DNA of 64,000 nt from positions 19,413,501 through 19,477,500 of the forward strand of contig CANTUV010000032.1 of NCBI GenBank assembly GCA_947685225.1. Direction: 5' to 3'. The position numbers and the translations under genes were made by a program. Below the pieces are notes generated by a model. It saw only the letters and a list, made by a program, of their open reading frames with translations. It ran no database searches and was not told the DNA's origin. Of the stretch, positions 12,270 to 23,505 are shown piece after piece. Positions within the stretch are counted from its first letter, which is position 1. The number at the start of each line of letters is the position of its first letter. This DNA comes from Garcia nutans. Lineage: Eukaryota; Streptophyta; Magnoliopsida; Malpighiales; Euphorbiaceae.

Positions 12270-13099
12270 TTGGCCAAATGATCTCAATTTTGATCCTTGA
12301 CAACTCAAATTGAATGACTTATTTAACATGTGTTTAAAGAACCTTGTTGCAGGATTAGGTTGTTTCAAATAAGTTGAACATGGCACATTTAGCGGTCGCA
12401 TAAACCATGGAGACGACCGCCCCATTGAATTGAAGGATGAAACCATATCACAGTAGGGTTCGCGATCAGAAACTCGACCTTAGTCGTGACCGCACTTCGC
12501 GATCAGAAACTCGACCTTAATCGTGACCGCACATCAACATGAGCGATCGTCCAACAAAAAAGGACGACCACAACATGAGAAACCCAAATCATCCAAATTC
12601 CAGTAAGGTTCGCGGTGACAAGAACGGTGAAGAATACGGTCTCTCTTATTGTTATAGCAACCGTTCTGCAGACTCTGCGACTGCTCTGCTGATTCAAGAG
12701 AAAACTACTCAAACTGACAGCAGTGTTCGAAACCTCAGGTGCTCCCAGAAGTTCAACGCGAATTTCTCAATTCGACCACGAACTAGCACCTAGGGCGACC
12801 GCGAAATTCATATTTAGGCGGAATTTTATTTTGCCTAGTTAAAGAATGCCACATGTGATGACCGTTATAAACCCACTTCAGCATTCAAAAAGGGCGACCG
12901 CACCTAGCTTATGCGCGACCGTCCCAACAACCATAGCATGGGCAAGATTCTAGCAGCAGAGCACTTAAATTCGACCATTGAAGCAAATTTGAATACAGCG
13001 ACCGTCCCTTATCCAATGGTGACCGCGTATAACATTTTTGCGACCATCCTAGTATCAAGGACGATCGCTAACTGCTTCGAACAGTCTATTATAACAAGG
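12270..13099 (+). repeat. Sire-1 5' LTR, truncated (U3 only)
   Basis: Matches 18372-19167 of the 3' LTR and then diverges at AACAAGG (about 13099). The start has lost two bases of TTGTTAGCC. It carries a dense array of GCGACCGC-type motifs, for example at 12388-12396, 12536-12550, 12800-12812, 12890-12902 and 13062-13070. Confidence 0.85.
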
Positions 13100-13135
13100 G
13101 TACCTAAGAAAAGATAACTACTATTTCCTTGTAGG

Positions 13136-16100
13136 TATGCCTAAAATTTACTATCAACGAAAGTACATGGCTTGTGGATAGTGGGTGCTCAAGGCATATG
13201 ACCGGGAATGCAAAGCTCTTTACAAGTATTACATACAAACTTGGAGGTAATGTAACTTTTGGAAATGATACTAAAGGTAAAATTATTGGTGTTGGCTCCA
13301 TTGGAATACTTGGTAAAGACTTGATAGAAGATGTATGGCTTTTGATGGTTTGAAATATAATTTGCTAAGTGTTAGTCAATTATGTGATAGAAAATACATT
13401 GTAAATTTTGATTCTAAAGGATGCAAGATCACTAATTCAAGTGGTGTTATTGTATTTAAAGGAACTTGGATAAACAACACTTATAAAATTAACATACAAT
13501 CCAATTATGCATTTAAATGTTTAATCTCTACTAATAATGATGCTTGGTTATGGCATAGAAGACTAGGACATGCTAGTATGGATCAATTAAAATGCATTTG
13601 TAATGAAAACCTAGTTGATGGTCTCCCTAAAATAAAATATGACAATGATAGAACTTTTGAACCTTGTTAACTTGGTAAGCAACATAAGAGCTCATTTAAA
13701 TCAAAGAATGTTGTAAGTACCTCTAGACCTTTATAACTCATTCATTTAGATTTGTTTGGACCAAATAGAGTTGCAAGTCTAGGTGGCAAGTCATATGCAT
13801 TTGTTCTTGTTGATGACTACTCTAGATTCACATGGGTTAATTTCTTAGCTCAACAGAATGAAGCTTTTAATTACTTCAAAACATTTGCAAAAAGAGTTCA
13901 AAATGAAAAAAAGGATATGTGATCACATCTATTAGAAGTGATCATGGCAAAGAATTTGAAAATGAAAATTTTGAAAACTTTTGTAATGAACTTGGCATTT
14001 CACATAATTTTTCAGCTCCTAGAACTCCACAACAAAATGGTGTGGTTGAAAGGAAAAATAGAACCTTGGTTGAAATGGCTAGAACAATGCTCAATGAATA
14101 TGAATTACCATCTTATTTTTGGGTAGAAGCCGTTAATACCACTTGTTACATTGCAAATCTTGTTTACAAAAGACCTTTAATTAATAAAACTTCTTATGAG
14201 CTATGGAATGGAAGAATTCCCAGAATTGCATATTTTAGAGTATTTGGATGCAAATGCTTTATATTGAGCACCAAGAAAAATCTTGGAAAATTTTCATCCA
14301 AATTGGATGAAGGCATATTCCTAGGATACTCATTATCTAGCAAAGCATATAGAGTATTTAATAAGAAAACTCTAGTTGTTGAAGAATTAATGCATGTTGT
14401 ATTTGATGAATCATCTAAACTTGATCAAAGGAAAGGTAGTACTTCTAATGACCTTGCAGGTACTCTTGAACCTCAAGAAACTATTGATGCTCTAAGGATC
14501 AATCAGAATGAACTTAAAAAAAAGACTCAAGATCTACCTAAGGATTGGCAATACAAGAAAGATGTTCCAAAGGAACTCATCATTGGTGAAACATCTAAGG
14601 GAGTAATTACTAGATCTAAAATTAATCATATAGATGTTAATTTTGCTTTTGTTTCTCAAATTGAGCCAAAGACCATTGAGGAGGCTTTAAATGATGAAAG
14701 TTGGATGATTGCAATGCAAGATGAACTTAATCAATTTGAAAGAAATATGTATGGGAACTCACTCCTAGACCTAAAGATCATTCAATCATAGGATGCAAAT
14801 GGGTCTATAGAAATAAGCTTGATGAAAATGGTCACATTACTAGGAATAAAGCAAGATTGGTAGCCAAAGGCTATAATCAAGAAGAAGACATTGATTATGA
14901 TGAAACATTTGCCCCTGTAGCTAGATTAGAAGCTATTAGAATTTTACTTGCTTTTGCATGTCACATGAATTTTAAACTCTTTCAAATGGATGTTAAAAGT
15001 GCATTTCTAAATGGATTTATAAATGAAGAAGTTTATGTAGAACAACCTCCTAGTTTTGAAAACTATAATTTTCCAAATCATGTTTTTAAACTCACTAAAG
15101 CTTTATATGGATTGAAACAAGCACCAAGAGCATGGTATGATAGACTTAGTGCATATTTACTAGAAAATGGTTTTTCAAAAGGAAAAATGGACACAGCTCT
15201 TTTTGTTAAAAAGGACAAACATAACATTTTAATTATAAAAATTTATATGGATGACATAATATTTGGAGCTACTAATGAAACCTTGTGCAAAGAATTTGCT
15301 TGTTGTATAACTAGGGAATTTGAAATGAGCATGATGAGTGAACTCAAGTTCTTCCTTGGACTGCAAATCAAGCAATGCAAAGATGGAATCTTCATTAACT
15401 AATCCAAATATACAAAGTAACTCATCAAGAAATTTGGAATGGATGGCTGCAAGACTAGCAAGACTCCTATGAGCACGTCCTTGAAATTGGGTAAAGATGA
15501 AAATGGTAAAGCAGTAGGTGAAAAGAAATATCGAGGTATTATCAGATCACTACTTTACTTAACCGCTTTTAGACTTGATATAATGTATAGTGTATGTCTT
15601 TGTGCTAGATTTCAAACTTGTCCTAAAGAATCACACTTGAATGCTACTAAGAGAATTTTGAAATACTTAAATGGTACATTGCATTTAGGTCTTTGGTATC
15701 TTAGAAATACATCATTTCATATCTTAAGTTTTTCGAATGCGGATTATGCTGGTAGTATCTTGGATAGAAAAAGCACAACAGGAGCATGTCACTTTCTTGG
15801 CAATTGTCTAGTTTCATGTCATAGTAAGAAACAAGTATCGGTAGAGTTATCTACGGCGGAAGTCGAATATGTTGCAGCATGTTTTTGTTACACACAAGTG
15901 TTATGGATGAAGCAACAATTGCTTGACTATGGTAAAGTATTTAATAATATTTCCATTAAATGTGATAACACTAGTGCTATCAACTTGTCTAAAAATCCTA
16001 TCCAACACTCTATATCTAAACATATAGACATTAGACATCATTTTTTGAGAGATAATACCAAAATATTGTTTTAGAGTTTATAGATACACATAATCAACTT

Positions 16101-16192
16101 GCTGATATCTTTACAAAACCTTTGAATGAAGATAGGCTTAACTTCATTAAGCATAATTTAGGTATGATTGATGGAACTTCCATGAATGATTA
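13136..16192 (+). pseudogene. Sire-1 copia pol: protease, integrase, RT, RNase H
   Basis: Polyprotein remnant of a Ty1/copia element. Protease: WLVDSGCSRHMTG at about 13170-13210. Pre-integrase zinc finger: HRRLGHASMDQL, then a C..C pair (about 13550-13670), with a stop right after FEPC. Integrase core: DLFGP (about 13750), SDHGKEFEN (about 13935) and NGVVERKNR (about 14040) supply the D, D, E residues. Reverse transcriptase: FQMDVKSAFLNG (about 14980) and YMDDIIFG (about 15246-15270; the family usually has YVDD). RNase H: STAEVEYVAAC (about 15850) and CDNTSAINLSKNP (about 15962). Frames break near 13890, 14750, 15400 and 16055, and the C-terminus reaches TAA at about 16192. The gene starts abruptly because of the 5' deletion. 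Inactive. Confidence 0.92.
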
Positions 16193-16602
16193 AAAGATTG
16201 CCTATTAACAAAAATTTCTTAAACATCTCAAGGCATCAACTTTGGTCACTTTGCTTAAAACTATAAAAATCTATCATTTTTTTGCTTCTTTCATTTTTGA
16301 GATACTCGCGGTCATTCCAATGCTTCTAGCAGTTGCAATCATGCTAGACAGATTCATTTGTATTGACCCTTCAGTGAGCGGTCGGGAAACACTATGAGCG
16401 GTCGCAATAATTTGAACAGTTTTGACAGTTACAGACATTTTCTGCACTCCCCAGCACACAACTTATTCTAACAGTCTCTAGAGTGTCTTTAGCGATCGTG
16501 CCTATACAAATAGGCGACCGCACTCTGTACACTCTACTCGAAATTTTATAACCATTGGCAGTATGACAGGTTGCGATTTTCCAACCTTCAACAGTCATAA
16601 AT

Positions 16603-16631
16603 GGCTACTTTCTTAATTTCTTCTATTTAAG
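16603..16631 (+). promoter_or_regulatory. Candidate internal promoter before the env-like gene (Sire-1)
   Basis: GGCTACTT (16603-16610), a 13-nt spacer, then TATTTAAG (16624-16631), about 130 nt before the env-like ATG. The LTR of the same element has GGCTAGTT, 13 nt, then TATAAATA. Five GCGACCGC-type motifs lie upstream (16307, 16377, 16396, 16491, 16513). The arrangement is seen directly; promoter function is inferred. Confidence 0.5.
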
Positions 16632-16760
16632 ACCATCATACATCAGTTACATGGATCTTTACCACTTATAACATACAAACTTCCCTCCAAATCTCCAAAT
16701 CCTCTCAAGATCATCTCCATCTCAAATACTCTCTATTTTTCCAAATCTCCATTTGGTGGG

Positions 16761-17932
16761 ATGCTCTCTGCCCTAAACATTAAAGAAGAGATTGAGAGTC
16801 TACTTGATGTTCTTGGCTAGCGGAAATTCGTTTTCCCTGATGAGGTAGGTTACTCTAGTTTAAGTAAGGAATTTCTCATGTTCTTTCAAATTGAAAAGAG
16901 TGCAAATTCTTCACTAGGGTTGTATGGGGTTAGATTTAAGCTATTTGACCAATACCTAGCCTTAACATTAGAGGACTTTGGAAAATTTTGGAACTTTCCT
17001 ATTGATGGGGTCACCTCCTACTATGATCTAGCATTCTCCAACCAAACCCTCTACCTTTTGGCAAGAAATTTCTATAGAGACCTCATTTGAAAAAAAGTCA
17101 AAAGCTAGACACATCAAGTCCCTCACCCACTGGATGCTTCATAGAATTATAACATGCACCATACACCAAAGGGCTGATGGGAATGAAAAAGTAACAAAGA
17201 GAGATCTTATCTTCTTATATGCTTTCACCCAAAATATCTAAATGAACACAACAAAATTCTTGATTGACACATTGTATCACCATGCTGTCACAAGAACTGG
17301 AACTTTTTCTTATCCTCCCAAATAACTCAATTAGCTAGGCACCTGAACTTACTTAATGATCTTAACTTAGCTACTTTAAGAAACCTTTTCAATCTTGCCT
17401 CAAGTGCCATCACCATTAACTATTTAGAACATGTTGGTTGTCTTAGGAAGATTGAAAGAACATATGTGTACTACTTTGGCAAACGAGGAGTTGTTGATAG
17501 ACACAAGAAAAGACCAAGGTACACCATTGAGGAAGAAGGAGACACCTTGGAAGTTGCTGTTGAACTACCTCCCAAGGCTTCCTCATCTAAACCTACCCAA
17601 ACCAGCTCTCATACAAAACTCATTTTGAGAGCCATCAAATCCCTCTCCAGGAAACTCTCTCGCTTCAAGAAAAGTGTATCCAAGAGATTCCATTACTTGA
17701 ACAAAATGATTGACCTTATATCTCATATGCATCATGATCTCTATGACATGCAAGGCAAAATGAATTTGCCTCAATGCAATCTTGAGGATTGGGATATAAG
17801 TGATCATACAGAGAGTCTCCCTGAAGAAGAAGAATCCATCAGCACTAGCTCTACCAGCAATGTCCTCTTGATAAGGGAAAAGCTCCTATAGAAGAAGAAG
17901 AAGAGCTAGATGAGGATGAAGATTCTGATTAG
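16761..17932 (+). pseudogene. Sire-1 env-like gene, decayed
   Basis: Third gene of the Sirevirus-like element, after pol. It is usually called env-like in this group, though no envelope function is demonstrated. The N-terminal half has VGYSSLSKEFLMFFQIE (about 16845-16900) and VRFKLFDQYLALTLEDFGKF (about 16930-16990). This resembles the plant transposon-type domain found in such ORFs. A central stretch of about 340 bp is full of stops. From 17466 one frame gives a basic region, then a heptad-like coiled coil (KSLSRKLSRFKKSVSKRF, about 17640-17695) and an acidic Glu/Asp tail ending at TAG 17930-17932. I see no convincing transmembrane segment or signal peptide. Sire-2 has a second copy at 32516-33897 with the same coiled coil. 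The start is tentative, since the Sire-2 copy has about 90 more N-terminal residues. Confidence 0.65.
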
Positions 17933-18061
17933 TTTTTTTTTTCTCTCTTGCATTGTCTTTGTACTGTTCTCTTTCTAATAACATTATGTTTATTATGTTT
18001 ATGTTCATTATCTTACCATTGTCTTTAATATTTCTCTTACATTTTGCATTTTGTCTATGAC

Positions 18062-18371
18062 AAAGGGGGAGAGAATATGTAAATGTTCTTCTTCAAAGGA
18101 AGAGATATATACAAAGGGAGAGAGATATACAATTGAAATTACAAATGGAAATTTTATTTTACTAATGTGCCAAGTTATATCATTATACACTCCAAAATAA
18201 AATAACACATGCATATGTTTAGGGGGAGCTTTATAGTAACCCTCAATACATGAGAAGTTTAAATTAGAAGAGATTGCTCATATTGGTATCAAATTGTTAG
18301 CCAATTTAATTTACATTTCTCTCAATTTATATCATCATTCCATTTGATTGTCAAAGTCAAAACGGGGGAGA
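18062..18371 (+). other. Sire-1 multiple polypurine tracts
   Basis: Four purine tracts precede the 3' LTR: AAAGGGGGAGAGAA (18062-18075), AAAGGGAGAGAGATA (18112-18126), AGGGGGAG (18221-18228) and AACGGGGGAGA (18361-18371). The last abuts the LTR and is the expected plus-strand primer. Repeated tracts are a described trait of Sireviruses. Confidence 0.8.
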
Positions 18372-19725
18372 TTGTTAGCCAAATGATCTCAATTTTGATC
18401 CTTGACAACTCAAATTGAATGACTTATTTAACATGTGTTTAAAGAACCTTATTGCAGGATTATGTTGTTTCAAATAAGTTGAACATGGGACATTTAGCGA
18501 TCGCACAAACCATGGAGATGACCGCCCCGTTGAATTGAAGGATGAAACCATATCATAGTAGGGTTCGTGGTTAGAAATTCGACCTCAGTCGCGACCGCAC
18601 ATCAACATGAACGACCGTCCAACAAAAAAGGACGACCAATACATGAGAAACCTAAATCATCCAAATTCCAGTAAGGTTCACGGTGACAAAAACGGTGTAG
18701 AATACGGTCTCGCTTATTGTTGTAGTGACCATCCTTCAGCCTCCGTGACCGCTCTACTGATTCAAGAGAAAACTACTCAAAATGACAGTAGTGTTCTCAT
18801 CCTCAGGTGTGCCCAGAAGTTCGACGCGAATCTCTCAATTCGTCTGTGAACTGGCACCTAGGGCGACCGCGAAATTCATATTTAGGCAAAATTTTATTTT
18901 ACCCAGTTAAAGAATGCCACATGTGATGACCGTTATAAACCCACTTCAGCATTCAAAAAGGGCGACCGCACCTAGCTTATACACGACCGTCCTGACAACC
19001 ACAGCATGGGCAAGATTCCAGCAGCAGAGCACTTAAATTCGACCGTTGAAGCAAATTTGAATGCAGTGACCGTCTCTTATCCAAGGGCGACTGCGTATAA
19101 CATTTTTGCGACCGTCTTAGTATCAAGGACGACCGCTAACTGCTTCGAATAGTCTATTAAAACAAGGTCTAAACTACCAAGACTTATTTCTTACTATCTA
19201 TAACGGCTAGTTAAATCACATTGGCTATAAATACATTATTATTCTGTTAAGAAAGAAGAGATTCTGAATTTGATAGCCAAGCAACATATTTTCTTTTATT
19301 ACTACAATTAACATTTGAATTGTAATGAATGTTAGGTGTAAGCATTAAAAACTCCATTGTAAAAGTTTGAATGTGAGCTTGGAAACACTTAGGTTGTGAG
19401 AGTGAGCCTGGGTAAAACTCTTGTAAGTGGTTTGAGTGTTCGCCTTAGTAAAACACTTGTCAAGTTAGGTGTGAACTTGTAAAAACACCAAAGTTGGAAG
19501 TGAGCTTGTAAAACTTCAAAGTTAGTGGAACCTTAACAAGTTGTTAAGGAAGTGGATGTAGGATTGGAGAAAATCCGAACCACTATAAATCTTGTGTGTT
19601 CTTTCTTCTACTCACTAGTCAACCATTTCTCTCTTCTAAATTTCTTGTTTATTGAGTTTTTAATTTTCCATCATTTCTCAAGAAAACCAATTCACCCCCC
19701 TCTTGGTTGCCATCTTGGGACAACA
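18372..19725 (+). repeat. Sire-1 3' LTR, full length
   Basis: Begins TTGTTAGCCAAATG next to the polypurine tract and ends TTGGGACAACA before the CTATT duplication. U3 holds many GCGACCGC, GCGATCGC and GACGACCG words (18496 to 19136). They are followed by GGCTAGTT and a TATA box, then by the transcribed R-U5 part. Confidence 0.9.
19205..19233 (+). promoter_or_regulatory. Sire-1 LTR core promoter
   Basis: GGCTAGTT (19205-19212), a 13-nt spacer, then TATAAATA (19226-19233). The nearest GCGACCGC motif is at 19128-19136. The Sire-2 LTR has the same order and spacing. Start of transcription is inferred to lie about 30 nt downstream. Confidence 0.7.
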
Positions 19726-19765
19726 CTATTTAAATCTCAGAGTTACTGTTTTGGTCCATATTGAT

Positions 19766-19910
19766 ACCATGTATCTAGCCCCGAAGGCAAATTATAGTAA
19801 TGCTCAAAAGCTAGTTCCGAAGGCAAATCATATCATAGTGATGCCAAACGTCTAGCCCCGAAGCAAACAAATAATTGCTCAAAAGCTAGCCTGGAAGGAA
19901 AATAATGAGG
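19766..19910 (-). repeat. CCGAAGGCAAA minisatellite in Tekay LTR
   Basis: Irregular tandem units of about 30-60 bp built on GTCTAGCCCCGAAGGCAAAT. Equivalent arrays occur at about 21990-22130, 34990-35145, 36330-36490, 52290-52455 and 59848-59995, one in every Tekay LTR of the window. Confidence 0.8.
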
Positions 19911-21835
19911 ATAACCTCATAGGCATGCCACCAGACACAAAATTCTGAAAATTGAATAACAATGAGGCACACAATTATTTCATATTTCTCATTATCAATT
20001 TCTTTCTCATTTTTCCATAATCAATTAGACAAATGACCTCATTTCTTATTATCAATTAGGCACATTGCCTTATTTTCTTTCTCATTTTTATCAATATTGA
20101 TTCATTTTATTTCATCATTTCTCAATATATCATCACAATGTATTACATTTTATATTAAAACACATTACCCAAATATTTTGGATAGTTTCACATAATTCAC
20201 ATATAAATCACATTTTATGTACTTTAGCCATTAACAATGGCTTTTCACAATGCCTATAATGCATACATAACCAATGGCATTACCCAACCACTTTGGGTCA
20301 TTTTCACATAATACACATATTTCACATTTTAATTAATTTAGCCATTAACAATGGCTTTTCATAATGCATATAATGCATTCATAAAAAATCATATAACATA
20401 ATACAATGTTCATGCATATTTATTACATCAAGTAGCTTAACACATTTTCCAACTAAAATGTGCTAAGCCCAAATGTAATGCAAACATAATTAATTTATCC
20501 CAAGTTTGTATTTACCTCTAAAAGCTTCCAAAAGCAAGCCACAAAACTATCACCAATCTTCTTTTCCAACTTGCCCTTCAACACTTGGATTGAGCAAATC
20601 AATTCTCCTCAATGCCTATACCAAATATGATCATAAATAATCATTTAGTATCACATTTAAAGCATTTCTAATCTTAAACCATAATTAAACATTATTCAAA
20701 CTAAACTCCCAAAGTTAAGGCTAACCTCACTTTAACTTTAGAAAACCATATTAGGCCAATTACATCACATAAACACACACTTATTTCCAAAACCCTAAAA
20801 TGGCATAACCTTCCCCATTGAAGGTTTTCCACTCCAACTAAATCCAATTATCATTTCAAGCTTATATTCACCACTTTTATCACTAAAGAACATTCTTTAA
20901 ACAATAAAACCAATCAATTCACCAACTTTGAAAATGCCCTTTTTCAAAATCCTAAATCATCACTTCCATTCCCAAACTCTAATCAAACTTAGCCAAATCC
21001 CATATTTTACTTTAAAATACTTGTTTATGCATCAAAACATCATTTAAAATCAATTTGCACAATTAAAACCCATGATTTCGCAAACCCCAAAATTCCATAA
21101 CCCTAAATTCTCTCTCTTCACCAATCTTTACTCGAACTTAATCATTTCTTCAATCCAACCTTAAAATCATTGCTAAACACTTAAAATAACTTCATACATA
21201 CCAATTCCAACAATTAAATCATACTACTTCACAAACCCAAAACAAACATATTCTTATTTTCATGGAAATTCAAAGAAAAAGTTAGAAAGCTTACTAAATA
21301 TGGAGGAAATCCCTAAAAATCTAACTTGAACACTTGAAATTCTTCAATTTTGGGAGCTTGGAAGAAGCAAAACTCCCTCTTTGATGGCTATGGAAAATCA
21401 GCACAAGGAAGAAGAAGAAGAAGAAGAAGAAGAAGACCAAAATTAGATTTTCTCTCTCTTTCCACTTTTATGTCCCACCTTATATATATTATTATAATAT
21501 ATTTCTAATTAATTATTTATTTATTTAATTAAAATCCCAAAATATCATCTTTCATTCAAAAATATTTATTTTTGAATAATTTAAATAATTTTAAAATTTA
21601 TTTACCAAAATGCCCTTGGAACTTTGACTTTTGACTTTTAAAAATTGACTTTTGTTGACTTTGTATATGTTATGTATATTTTGCTTATATATCACATATA
21701 CATTTTACTTTTTCATTTAAAATCCTCCAATTTTTCATTTAAAATTATTTATTTAATTTATCCAATTAAATTATAATTTATTTTATTTAATTTTTAAAAA
21801 TTAAAAATTTTCAAAAATTAGGATATTATAGTGTT

Positions 21836-23490
21836 ACCTTATAACATGACATGCTTTATGCCTTAATGTACATACATTCTCATAAATATCATCAAAATAT
21901 CATAACCACATGCATTGGCCCCAAGTGACTCTATACAATATTCAAGTTTCAGAGATATTGGTTTGGTATATCATGATACTGGGGATCTAAGTGTCTAATC
22001 ATACCCCCCGAAGGCACGTTCCTCTATTGACATCACTGTGTCTAGCCCCAAAGACAAATAATATATCATCAATAGTTACACCATCGTGTCTAGCCTTGGA
22101 GGCAAATTATATCATCATATATCATGGCATGTCATACAGACAGTACCTAATATAATTTTCGGGAGCAGGATATTATATAAGGCAAACATATATCATTTAC
22201 GTATTACCACATTATCATATCCATTTTCATCTTTCTTCATTTCCAACACATTTTCATAACTTTTTCTCAATTTTCACACACGTTCATCATGAATAGCATA
22301 TTTCCTAACCACTTTCACAATGTCGCCAATTTTCATTGTTCAAGATACACGATGCACTTTTTCACAATTTACACACACAACAATGTCATTACTCATTCTA
22401 CAATGGCTTAACAACTCACACTTTATGCATTTCACACATATTCATATAAAACCATACACTTTATAAGTAAACATCCACATTAATGTCACGTTAGCATAAC
22501 ATAATATTAGAAATACCATGTAATATACCAATTCTAATGCAATTGAAATATAATTATTAAAGTATACACTAACCTCTAATTATGCCAATTTTCAAGCCAA
22601 TTTCACCTCTCCTCCTTCACTTTTCCAAAATGCCCTTCACTATTTTTAATCTTGGACATCCTCTTTACTCAATCCTAAACCAAATTTTAAGTTAAAATGA
22701 ATCATTAGAAACATATTTCTATTCATTTTATCCAATTAACATCAGTTACTTCAATTTTACCCAATTTCCATCAAAACCCTAACCTAACTTACTGCCTCTT
22801 CTAAACTTCAACCAAACCTAATCATTTCTACTATCTAACCCTAGAATCATTACTTCTACACTCAAATAGAGTCAAAATAACCCATTTATCATTTATCAAA
22901 TCCTTCATCAAAAAATTGAAATTCTACATATTTAAATATTTAAAGAAAACTTCTTTAAAATCCAAAGAAACTTACCTATCTCTTGCAAATTCTCCAAAAC
23001 TATCTTGGTTTCCTTGAATTCTCTTAGAAATTTGGTGTATTTCAAGATGAAAATCCTTCCCCCATGCTCCAATGGTGGTTCAGACAAGAGTTTGACGAAG
23101 AAGAAGAGAAGAGTTTTAAGTTTTTAATTATCAAGTTTTCTTCTTTCCTTTCTTAACCATATATATAAATATAAATATACATGTATATTCCTTTCTTAAC
23201 CATATATATATGTATATATTTAAATAATTAAATAATTAATAATTAAAAAGTTATAATTTTTCTCTTCCACTAAAAATTAATTTATTTTTTTGATTTATTT
23301 TTTAACCGTTTACTTTGACTTTTTACTTTTTTTTACTTTTTTACTTTTTTGTTTTTTTAGTGAAATTTGTATTTTATGTATATTTAACATATATCCTACC
23401 TATACATTAGCTATTTTCCTCTTCCAACATATTACTTAACCCTTCCAAATTATTTATTTAATTATGTTTAATAAAACTTCGAGCGTTACA
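21836..23490 (-). repeat. Tekay-4 3' LTR, right segment
   Basis: Continues the LTR interrupted at 11430: minisatellite (about 21990-22130), donor-like AGGTAAGT (minus strand, 22970-22977), GAAGAA tract (about 23096-23110), TATA-rich stretch (about 23155-23220), and LTR end GCGTTACA at 23490 beside the polypurine tract. Confidence 0.75.
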
Positions 23491-23505
23491 ACTCTTTCCC
23501 TTTAA

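Larger units (their letters stand above)
12270..19725 (+). mobile_element. Sire-1: Ty1/copia Sirevirus-like element, 5'-deleted
   Basis: Plus-strand copia element with TSD CTATT at 12265-12269 and 19726-19730. Order: a truncated 5' LTR (12270-13099), pol from the protease onward (13136-16192), the pol-env spacer, the env-like gene (16761-17932), multiple polypurine tracts, and a full 3' LTR (18372-19725, 1354 bp). The env-like gene after pol together with repeated polypurine tracts is the Sirevirus pattern. A deletion joins the middle of the 5' LTR directly to protease. It removed about 560 bp of LTR, the primer site and gag. Several frameshifts and stops confirm it is dead. Confidence 0.88.
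11431..21830 (-). mobile_element. Tekay-3 solo LTR (interrupted by Sire-1)
   Basis: The LTR begins TGTAATATTC at 11431 and ends GGATATTATA at 21830. It is flanked by GTGTT at 11426-11430 and 21831-21835. After removal of Sire-1 and one CTATT duplication its length is about 2.94 kb, close to both Tekay-1 LTRs (2993 and 2977 bp). There is no internal region, so it is a solo LTR. It sits inside the Tekay-4 LTR. Same family features as the others: stem-loops, the CCGAAGGCAAA minisatellite (about 19766-19910) and a GAA microsatellite (21407-21436). Confidence 0.88.

Noticed and set aside
12539..12793. Plus-strand frames in the Sire-1 LTR (also at 18607-18849)
   Set aside because: They cover the GCGACCGC motif array in the two LTR copies, have no domain, and diverge without preserving the frame.
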